From Psococerastis gibbosa (taxonomy: Eukaryota; Arthropoda; Insecta; Psocodea; Psocidae): a DNA stretch of 64,000 nucleotides. The notes beneath the pieces are model-generated. The model made no database searches and had not been told where the DNA came from. It saw only the letters and a list, made by a program, of their open reading frames with translations. Of this stretch, positions 10,330-21,100 are shown piece by piece. Location: the NCBI GenBank assembly GCA_963971405.1, contig OZ020485.1:4340001-4404000 (forward strand), in the 5' to 3' direction. Both the position numbers and the translations under genes were made by a program. The number at the start of each line of letters is the position of its first letter. Positions within the stretch are counted from its first letter, which is position 1.

Positions 10330-10740
10330 AGTTCGGTAACATGAATATGTCTTCCTCAGTAAATTATTATAAACTTAATTGCTGTTAAAATAGTAACCTC
10401 ACTACTTCACACCTATTTTTTCAAAAAATTTCCCCCGGGGGAGACCCCCGGTCCCCCTGTTTGGAGCAATATGAATATGCATTCCTTTACAAGCTTTCCT
10501 GCTGTATAACCCCACTGTTTGCACTTACATTTACAAAATTTTCCCCCGAGGGAGACCCCCGGGCCCCCCTCTTTGGGTTAACTTTTATGAATAAGCAATA
10601 TTTTGTAGGCCTAGGAAAATCCATTCTTTACTGCTGCTAAAATGCGTAAAACCCCACTATTTTACACTTATGTTTTAAACATTTTCCCCCGGGGGAGACC
10701 CCCGGCCTCCTCCCCCCCCCCCTCTCCGTGTTAAGTGCAA
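10330..10740 (+). repeat. about 130-bp minisatellite, block 2
   Basis: Three further units with the same CCCCCGGGGGAGACCCCCGG core and AATGCGTAAAACCCCACTA spacer, after the mariner remnant and a G/C-run segment (10250-10300). The stretch 10741-11440 shows nothing recognisable. Confidence 0.7.
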
Positions 10741-11449
10741 TGTTATTTCTATACTTTCTAAGCCGTCGTAATGATATCATTGCATTTTAGTCCGCATATA
10801 CGTAAAATGTTATGAACCTGTGTTCGCACCGAAGCTAAATCCTCCAATAACTTGCCGTTTGATGTGCGTATGCTATCATATATACGAGTAACACCATAAC
10901 CTCTAAAGAATACACTAGATACAATTGAATTCTCAAGAAATAAATTTACACTGTCAAATCTAAATGTCTAAAAGCTGCATACGTCCTTGAGAACGGGTTT
11001 TCCCGTGGAGATGTCGAAAAAAATAAGAAAAATAGGTATAGTGTATACTGTATAAGCCAAACTGATACCTCCCGGTTTTTTGAAAAATAAATCTGGCAGG
11101 CTTAGCTATAGGCTTTGCAGAAAAGGACAAACTCTTGCTTATTGCACACGTCACAGTCTTCAGAAGTAGCAAAAAGGGACAATTTCACTCTTAGTCTTAC
11201 GAAACGTGTACAACTAAATTTTGGCTCTCCTGTAAATTTCAATTGAAGGTACTTGTCCCCTTTTGCAAACGGACGAGAGGTATCTGTACCAGGCCTAAGG
11301 CACTCATTTCGTTGTCATACCACAGCGGTTTTGTTGTGTTAAACTCTAGTGGGACCTTGCCGCTAGAATCAGCCAAATTATCGCTTAGGTTAACAATATT
11401 CCGAGATGAATTATACGGTAGTATCAGCACAATATCAGCTTAGCTTACG

Positions 11450-11660
11450 TACCTGGCATGTTAGGTAGGTCGCAGTCCACCGCCGACTGAGCCTGTATGG
11501 CCTGCATTAGTCCCGTGTCACCTATTTCACCTGTTTTCCACACTTTGCCTGTTTTGCAGTGATCATCGCAATGATGATAGTCATTAGGTCTGGTAGGTAC
11601 CTAATGATCCTACCCGTCAACACAATGACAATCAAAATATAATCACCGAAAAGCCGGCAA
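11450..11660. other. 5' flanking block of copy A shared with copy B
   Basis: Contains TACCTGGCATGTTAGGTAGG, CCCGTGTCACCTATTT and GACAATCAAAATATAATCAC. The same blocks in the same order occur at 24580-25225, upstream of copy B. Since both lie 5' of an SLC16-like gene on the minus strand, this is best read as retained flank of the tandem duplication; it could hold promoter or 5' UTR sequence. Confidence 0.6.
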
Positions 11661-11790
11661 ATGGATGCGAATAAACGTTTAGTCGTGCGAAGGGCAACGA
11701 GTAGACTACGGTAGGCAGGTAGCAGGCAAATGGATGCGAATATACGTTCAGTCGTGGGTAGGGCAACGAGTAGACTACGGTAGGCAGGTA
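11653..11790. repeat. about 70-bp direct tandem duplication
   Basis: Two adjacent near-identical units with GGCAAATGGATGCGAATA and GGGCAACGAGTAGACTACGG, ending TAGGCAGGTA. It begins at the end of the shared 5' flank block. Confidence 0.8.
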
Positions 11791-11909
11791 TTACTCTGCC
11801 TGGTTACTAAGACGGAGCGGTTTTTTCAGCATGAGGCAAGGTTTGAAAATGGCTCCCCTTTCCGGTCAAAAAATTACAAAAAATTACGATCGTACACATG
11901 TGCCTATAT

Positions 11910-12074
11910 GGCCGTAGCCAGAGGGGGGGGTCCAGGGGTCTAGACCTCCCCCCCCCCCGAAATATTTTCAGCGTACACTAGATAGAATGGAGTTTTATAC
12001 ATATTCAGTTTCCCTCACCTCCGGTGACGGTCAGATGGTCCCCCCCCCCGAAAAATTTCTGTCTGGCTACGGCC
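11910..12074. mobile_element. C-run MITE, copy with clear terminal inverted repeats
   Basis: The ends GGCCGTAGCCAGA and TCTGGCTACGGCC are perfect 13-base inverted repeats. Inside them are a G run on the left and a C run followed by GAAAAATTT on the right. 165 bases, non-coding. The target duplication is unclear. The stretch 12075-14402 holds scattered short C/G runs and nothing else I recognise. Confidence 0.75.
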
Positions 12075-14405
12075 TTGTATGGACCATGACTTTCTCCATG
12101 GGGAGGAGGGACCATTTTTCACTAGAGTTCTTTGTTGAAGAAACATTTCTGAAGGTATGGCTACGTCGATATATGTTGTCGTGGCGCTACTGGGTTTTGT
12201 ATACGTTCGAAAAAAGAAAACAATTGAAGTCAACCTGAATGTTTTGAAATTATCGCTAACGTTTCGTTTTAATAAAGAAAAATTGTGAACCTTGAATAAT
12301 TATTTATAGTTTTTAACATATGTTAAGACATGCAAAAATGTTAGGTGGTATTCAGATTCGACGACACAATTCTTTGGTTCGTAAGTTTCGTTAAGGCTTC
12401 TTGAAAAAAAAAACTAGATATGAATCGTATATTCCCCCTGTAGGACTCAGTTTTAAAATATTACATTTGTTGAGAATTGGTATAGACATTTCTCGTTCCT
12501 AATACTAGTAGCAACAAAGTTCTGAAAATTCAAACTATCTCCAAAAACAAACTTACCTAATATATTGCCTACTATCCTACCAATTTACAGTAGGTGATAT
12601 AAATCTGTAGGCTAGATACAGACTACCGTACCGTATAACAAATATATACTACCATAGCTTTATATTTCCTATCGAACAATTTCTTATAAAGCTAAGCTAT
12701 TTAAATAGCATCATATTTGAGGCCACGGACCACTCTTTGTTTACGAAACATTTAAATAATTCTATACAAGTAAATAATTAAGCGAACCATAGACCTAAGG
12801 GCTAAGGTGGAAAAAGACACCGGTTGAAGAACCTAATTTTTGCAAGGGTGGAAAATATACAACCCCACCTTTTTTTCTATTGTAACTTACCTTAGCCCAG
12901 TGGTTGTCGTGGTAAAGAAAGGGGCGTTGTTCGCTGGTGCGTGGGTGTGCGCACATACTAGCCGAATGATTTCTTATCAATATTTATACGAATCCCTTAT
13001 CTAAATTATATATCGTGATTCACATACAGTAGGTGTCACAGGACGCCAATGCTGCACACAAACTATTGGGCTACAATGAATTTCTGTATATATGGTATTA
13101 TTATTTTTATAATAGCCTACGTCAATTGTCACTTGCTAGTCGACAAGGTCATCCACAGGAAGGGAGGGGGCAACTGATAAAAATATATTAACTAGCTTTT
13201 CTGAAAACTGAAAAACTGAAATACCTAGAAACACTTAATGTCCAATTATTTTACGCCTATATTTTCTGGCCCGGGGAGCACCCTCTTTAGTATAGTGCAT
13301 ACGCAATATTTTGGAGGGGGGGGGCCTAGGCCAATTTTGTGTTAAATATTAACTTCTTGCCATTGGCAGAGGCCTGAGATGACATTGTTTACCACTCAAT
13401 GTTCCCCGAATATCTATGCAAGTTGTGCATTACAACAACATACATTACTTAACTTTGCCTTAATTTGTTTAATTTGTCTGATTGTCTTAATTGTTCTAAC
13501 ATTTGTTAATTTCGGGGTAGGAGCTGTTGGCCTTATAAAAGCCCCTGACCCTCTTATACACCGTTTGTCCAGTTCACTTGTGTTTCTAGGTTAGCACAAA
13601 ACTAAAGACGAAACAAAAAACCATAAAATTCTCTATGCGAGCAAAATTTAAAAGTTCAGCATCTTTAAATTGATATAGCGTAGAATTAAGATAGGCACAG
13701 CATCTGCATTTTCTAATGTTTTCTCCGCCGGAGCCCTCTCGCCTGAAAATGCCCCAGTTCTTAATTTACAACAACTGCTTGTGGGAGGACTAATTTTTTC
13801 TTTGACCCTATTCCCGGAAAGTATGTGCCCCCCCCCCCTGAAAGCAGGGCATTGCGTTTCAGGAATCACTTGCCTCGGGGCCCTGTCTATGGCCCTGTCT
13901 GTCAGTCTGTCTCCGGCAGCCCAGGAGGCGTCCTATAGATGTAGGCTACCTATCTTATAACCAAATAAACTGTCTTTAAATTTTGTTTGATAGATGCAAA
14001 CTAAATAATTCAAAGCCCAACAAAACGCTAATTGCAATAATTTTAATTTTGTAAATTGTCATGAGAATTAAACAATGGTCTGTCTTAAAACTGAGTGACA
14101 TGATGACGTCACTCACGATCTGGTTTTTCCTACTACATGGCCGTTGATTATACACCGGAACTATCACAACTAGCCTATTTTTGTTCTTAACGTAGAATAA
14201 AGCACTACCGTAAAATAATAACTAAACCGGGAATCACTGTGCATATTATCCTAAATAACCCGTAAATTAACTTACTATGACGATTATTTTTAAACTTATC
14301 CTGGGGAAAAAAACAAGGTGATTAATTCTACAATAGAAATTGCTATTCAAAGTGGTTTTGTTTACATTTTTAACCCCAGAAATCATACAGGTAGAAATTT
14401 ATTAA

Positions 14406-14540
14406 GGCACATATTCCACCTACGTCAATAGTCAACAGTGAATGTGGTGTTGACGTGGTAGCAGACAGTTTTAGACTGTCTTTAATGTCTGCTACCACGT
14501 CAATACCACATTTACTATTGACGTAGGTGGAATAAGCGCC
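14406..14540. mobile_element. PIF/Harbinger-type MITE 1
   Basis: Begins GGCACATATTCCACC and ends GGTGGAATAAGCGCC, flanked by TAA on both sides (14403-14405, 14541-14543), the usual 3-base target duplication of PIF/Harbinger elements. It folds almost end to end, with TTGACGTGGTAGCAGACA in the inner arms. Non-coding. Confidence 0.8.
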
Positions 14541-15015
14541 TAACTGGAACGGCCGGAGATAATGTCTCCGACCGTAAGGGATATTATAATATAATATCGC
14601 CATTAATCATAAGCCAACTATCAGAGATAGTACCAATGCAAAAAAATATCAAAGGCTTACCTGCCATATTGCAACATAGCAGTACTGATACCTGGACCCG
14701 CTCAAAACTATGTACTTAGCTTGTAGAAGCTATTCACCCAACGGAATTGCGTAGTTATCTTGTGCAGGCCCACTTCCCCGCCATATTGATAACGCTCTAC
14801 AGCCCTGCGATAAGTCTAACCTGCCCACATACCATAGGAAGATTTCCACTCGTGACTCGGGTGGAGCCGCCCTAGTATGGAAACTTACAGAACCTATAGT
14901 GAGTAGTGAACTTAGGCTAATCAATATGCACTAAAGTGTATAATATTATTATGTAGAGTTTGAGTACACCTGAAACCTGAAATCTGAATCTACAATCTGA
15001 AATCTGGAATAAACG

Positions 15016-15137
15016 TCAGGACTTGCTCCGTGTACAAATTCTCTGTATGAAATACAATGAAAATGGTAGAATTAGGAAAAATAGGCTCAATACGTGGATA
15101 CATAGCGTGTAGCTGTGAGTTGTGTCCCTCAGCAAAC
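15016..15137 (-). CDS. SLC16-like copy B, last coding exon 8
   Basis: 122 bases ending in TGA. Acceptor CTTTTTCAG; the joined codons read GLLRDTTHSY and then a hydrophobic helix 12 (LSLFFLILPFSLYF) and a short basic C-terminus. The frame upstream of 15137 is intron. The 3' flank 14541-15015 is presumably the 3' UTR; I saw no clear polyadenylation signal close to the stop. Confidence 0.85.
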
Positions 15138-18100
15138 CTGAAAAAGAATGGTACGGTACGATCAGATAGGCTACGTCAGCTACGTGTAGCCTAGGCAAGA
15201 ATGTATCTAAGCAAATACATGGTTCCTCAGGATTTTAGTACAATTTAAATTTCCTGCAGTTTTATGATTATACATTCATGTTAGTGACCTATTATTAGTA
15301 GAATAATTACAATAATAGGTGATCTAATTATTATTGCCAATTTTTCATAGTCAACGGGTCGCGCTTGTTAAACAAAAACCTTTTCCATTCTTCTCCCATC
15401 CACCCTCTTTAACTAGGTATTTACCGTATCTTTTCCGGTTTATTTTTCGTTCTTATTTTTTTTGTAATAATTTGTTAATATAATTAATAGATCTATAATA
15501 CCCCGCGTTCTTTAAAAATACCTCCAATTTTGAATTTGGAATCGAGTATAGATGGAATCAATGCGAGAATCAAATATCATATTATAACTTAATTTATAAT
15601 AGATAAGTTAAGTATCTACATAATAGTCTCCTTAAAACAAAACAAACAAAAAATTTCAAATCACAAATGAAGTATATTTGCCGATGGAATTGCCGCCTGA
15701 AATAAATGACATATCACATCACGTGTTCCAGACTCGAACACGAATTTGATAGTAAGTTAAGTCATGCTTGTGCCTATTAAGCATTGTGTAAATTTGTCCA
15801 TTATCGCTTAAAGCCGGGGTAGGCTGACGCGTACCAGTTTCCGAAATGACCAAAACTTTATGTGCAAGAAATACCATATAATATAGTCTCCGAAAATCCA
15901 TGGAGTTGATGGCAATGTGCAAGTTTCAGCGGGCCACGATAATTAGGCCTGCGTCAGGCCCGTACTCATGCCCCCCCCCCCCCCGAAATTTGATCGGATG
16001 GTCATTGTATTTACAGCCTCACAGGTGAATTACTAGGTACGGATGTATCATTTATATAAAAAAATTCGTTCTTGCCCCCCCCCCAAACAAAAATCCTGAG
16101 TACGGGCCTGGCCTATGTCCATAAAGAACCCTGCTAATAATACCCCGTTGCACTATGACCTAGAGGTAGATTGTTTATAATCAATCTACATAATCCAAAA
16201 TGAGGAAGAAAAATTGTAAAATAATTGTATATTTTTCTTCGATTCACAATAATTCAAAGTTCCGACAGTAGGTGCAGTACTCGCCCTCAATCGAATCAAT
16301 ACCACACGGAATCGATGGACAGGGAATCGATGGTCAGGGAATCGCTTGCTAATACTCGGTAGGTAATCGTTAGAATTTGCTCGATTCTAAAATCAACTCG
16401 AATGGAATCGAATGTCCCTAGCTTGAACTAAGCCATGTCCTTACCCACAAGAGGTCCAAGAGACAGAACTGCAATACCCTTGCTGACCATTTGCAGACCT
16501 AGGGCGGTCGGAATTTTTTCAGCTGAAGTTTCCTCTGCCACTGTCAGGTTCATATTTGTGAAGATAGCAGAACGAAACAGGCCACAGATACCTGACAGAA
16601 CCAAGATGGGGATCATGCTATCCTGTGTAGCCAGACCTGAACCAAATTAATTAATTCATTTAGTGGAGTTCCCCTAGGTAGCATTCTTGGACCGCAACTT
16701 TTCTCCTTGTTTATGTGGATGATCAGCCCTATTTCCTCACAACCTTGGCCCTACGCTGTACGCATGGTGATCATAATTATGATGACTTGAGTTGCCCGAC
16801 CTGCAGTAAATACAACCTGTAAATACATAAATTAATTGGCAAAGCTGAACCTAATGTCTAACAAACGCAAATGTTGATACATTTCAGCTTTCCTTTCCCT
16901 TTAAGCTTTTTTTCAAGCTTTATCTTTTCCAAAATAGTAATTTCTTTAAGAATTGGCCAATCAGAAATTGAATAGTTACGGTATTGCCATGCCGCTCACG
17001 TAATCGTAGAATTAGTATCGATATAATTATATTAACCTTCCATCAAATTGTTTGTATATGATCAATCTGGTGAAAGTCTACTTACATGACCGAGCAAACG
17101 CAGAAAAAAATGCACTGAAGAAGAAGACAGTTTTTGGGCGTATTTGAAAAAAATTATTTACAAATGGCAGAATAGGCCGTCCTGCAATATCAAACGCAGA
17201 TAGCACCGCCATGCATGTTGCTGTTTCACTACGCGTATATTGCAGACTCTGAAATTATACAATTATTATTCTTACATTAAATTACATTGCATTAAACGCA
17301 GGCATGATAGAGTAAAGCGTATTCTCACTATTCTCCGCATACAACACGGGCATTTTGTATCCCCTGAAATTACCTAAAATACCGACTATTTTATAGATAT
17401 GCTATCTTGACTATATGGACAGTAGGTAAAAGAGTACTGACCCGAAGAAATAGCGGAAAAAGCATCTGGAACGAAGAATTGGCTGTGAAAATAACTCCAG
17501 TACCAAGGATGACCATTAAGAACGACCCACTCTTCAGCAGCTTATAGTCCAATGCGGACACCAGCTTCCTCCAGAAGGCATCTTCTGAAGTCGTAGTCCT
17601 GGTGGCCTCTGGTGAGGAATCAGGCTTGGACTTGGCTACTTCTGTCGCCTGTACCTGAAAGAGTTGTCACACAGGCTATATTGGTAAAGGTCGGTTGCCA
17701 CCATGTCATTTGTAACGTGTCTCTTTTTTTTTTGTCAATTGTGCCTTTTTTTACTTTTTAGCGTTCATCGTCATAGCAATAACCATGCCTATAGTGTGCG
17801 AGTGTGCGATTGTGATGCAGAAATTATTTGAAGAAGGGTATTTCTCACACAGTATTTAAAAAACACGCATGATGTTCATGTTCTGTGCCTTCACTCGTCA
17901 ACTGGACTCAAATTGAGGGAAACCCAATTATAAGTTGATTCCTCATTGCGTAAAGGGGCCTACAAGTGCACGGTCTTGAGTCTCTTGACTTTGCATCTTT
18001 GCATCATAATAGGAATCTCTTTCTGCTCTTCTCCTTATTTGCCTACCCTTCCACAACACTTCTACTGCTTACAACACATCATCAACATCCATATTATCTG

Positions 18101-21100
18101 TCTTTACCTGTAGTGGAACATTTTCGTCGTCTGAGAGCTCAGCACAGCAGCGAGGTTCAGGCAACCTTCGAATCGCACCAGCTCTCAGACTTTCTTCAAA
18201 ATTATCAGCAACTCCTTCAGCTCCCTTCTCCACCTCCACAACATCTGGTGCCTGATGCTCAACATCCATTTCTATCTTTACTTCTACCAGAATATTTTCG
18301 TCACCGGAAAGCTTCTTCTGGAAACAGGAATACATGCATGATTTTTTATGGTTCGATCGATTATTATACAATATGATTATGAAGGGGAATAAACCCATGC
18401 TAAGTGTGTAATTATGAGCTAACGTGCGCTATGTACCGGTAATTTCCATAAACTTTTCACAGATATTCATGATTTCTTGACACAACAAGAATATTGATAA
18501 TTCAACTACATATGCACCTTCCTAAGTTCCTTTTCCAAGCTTCCAAAGAACTATAAAAGTATAGGAAAACTCTCCTTTACTATTCGTACATATTTTCATG
18601 GACAATCAATTCACATTCCAGGGTACGAGTGAGCAAATGTTGCGCTATTAAACGCCCTTGACTTAGTGAATAACATAAAGTTGATCAAGTACGTTGAAGT
18701 GAAATGACTTACCTTCCTCATATGCCAAGCAACCGGCTGATATAAAAGTGCTGCGACCAGGGAATGACCGCTGAGACCCGCAAGAATGAGAATCGTTCCT
18801 CTGAACCCAAACTCTTCAAGCAGGTAGCTAACAAGAATCGGCATAAGCATCTGACCCATCCCAGTTCCTGTGATGCTCCATCCTACAGCGACACCTTTCT
18901 TGCTGCTGAAGTAACTGTTAACCGCAACAAACGTGGACAAGTACAGGCATCCTAGACCAAGTCCTGGCAACAAATCAATGGTCAGAAGGAAGTAGGAATT
19001 TATTTTGTTCTCAATAATAGCCTCTAATAACATATACTAGTATTATTTGCAATGAAGTTTATTATTGCTTTCCAATTTATACGTAGTAGGCCCTATAATA
19101 AGGAAAGCTTTGTGATGGTCGAAATTTTCGATTCCGAGATTTGAACGGATTAACACGTTTTGAGATCCCAGGAACCCAAAAAAGATTTTTACGAAATGTC
19201 TGTCTGTCTGTCTGTCGCTCTGTCTGTTCATCGATTTCCAGGCAAACTGCTTGGTCGATTTGGATGAAATTTGGCATGTAGGTTTACAAAAATCATACCT
19301 CGGAAAAAAAAATTACTTTGGGCTAACTCAATTTGGGGGTTTTATTTTCGAAAAAAAACGTCTAAATAATTATTTCTCCAAAACGGCTCCAACGATTTAT
19401 TTAAATTCACATATATTGTAGTCGTTATTAATGTTGACAGAATGCGGAGGGTCGCTTGCCCCTTGATAGTTTGCTTCGGGGGTAAAAAAATAAAAATAAC
19501 TAAATTTTAAATAAATATGACTAAAAATGATTTTTCTGCGAAACCTTTCTATCCATGATTTCTACCTTCAGGTATGTTTTATGTGTTAAATTGAGTAACG
19601 GAACCGGACAGTTTGCTTTCCCAATAAACTATTTCGTTTTGTGCAAAAAAAATTATTTTGAAAAAATTAAAGCAAATTCACGCTCAAATGCTTTGCGTGC
19701 CCTGCCATTAATGCTGTGTGGTAATGTGTTGGTCTGTCTGTCCTATCTAGAATTTACGTCACTTCCAGTGACGTCAGGTGGACGACCCCCCCCCCCCCCC
19801 CCGCCCCCGTGAAATCCGAAATTTAACCATAGGAAAATTATTTACCATGAAATTAATCATTTTCTCTCTCTACTAATTGATATTGGAAAGCATGTTCCAG
19901 TAATAATCACTATAATTTCATGAAATGAAAAAAATGAAAAAAAATTCTAATTTAAGGTAGATCTAGCACAAGTCATAATTCCATTATGGTGACACACCCT
20001 GTATATGTCCTGTTTGGTTCTGTGCAAAAAATATTTCTTTGAAAAAATGATAGAAAATTCACACTCAAATGCATTGCGTGCCCTGCCATTATTGCTGTGT
20101 GGTAATTTGTTGGTCTGACCTATCTAGAATTTACCTCACCTCCAGTGCCGTCAGGTTCACAATAATTTCATGAAATGAAAAAAATGAAAAAATTCTAATT
20201 TAAGGTAGATCTAGCACAAGTCATAATTCCATTATGGTGACACACCCTGTATATGTCCGCGGATGGTATACTTCAATCAGGCAGTGGCGTATATAATGGG
20301 GTGGTGCAGGAGGTTAAGTCACACGGATTGCAAGTACTCACCAGTGAAAATACTGTATGTAATAATGTAAGTCACGAGAGAGTCGGCAAGGGTGGTAAGC
20401 AGAAGACCCGTAATCATGAGTATACTGCCCGTGAGAGCAACCTTTCGGTACGAGAACTTGCGAATGAGACTGCCCGTAAAGAGCCCAGAGATGTTGAGGA
20501 ACGCTGTCTGAACGCTGGGGATGACTGCAGCGCCGCTAGTGGAGATGCCTAGCTCTCCGAGACGCTGACTGAATAGGAACCCGAAGACCGACACTAAAGC
20601 TTGTGTAGTCATCTGGAAAATAAATAAATAAAACTGGTAATCATGTATAGTTCCTCTACGCATTCTGGGGTCATTTAAATCAGTGAAGTAACCCTTGCTG
20701 CGTGCATATATGAGAAGTTTACATGGACCGCTTCCGCTTAGAACCACTTTAAATAGTGAGAGGTACCTATTTACACTCACTGAATTCAAATACCGTGAAC
20801 GCAGGCTATATAGAAAGAAAGAAAGAATGAAAGAAAGAAAATTGCCCTTATATTTTCCACGTGGGCGAATTTATAATGTCCGATAGATTTTTCATTAATG
20901 CTTTCAGGGTTTTCCCACGCTTACACGGGGTGCAGATTTGGTTATTCATACATCACTGGATGAAACCATATTGAACACATTGAACCATTAAACGAAAAAA
21001 ATTCTGCCGTCAGTGCAAAATAAAATCCAAATATATCGTATACGATATGGCAGGGCATCGTCTGGGAACTCACCCTGAAATATTTCACCGCATGGTATAC

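Noticed and set aside
9100..10740. CRISPR-like array
   Set aside because: Animal genomic context, repeat units too long and variable, no spacer/repeat alternation; it is a minisatellite.
20253..20552. Plus-strand frame over SLC16-like copy B exon 2
   Set aside because: Antisense shadow of a well-supported exon.
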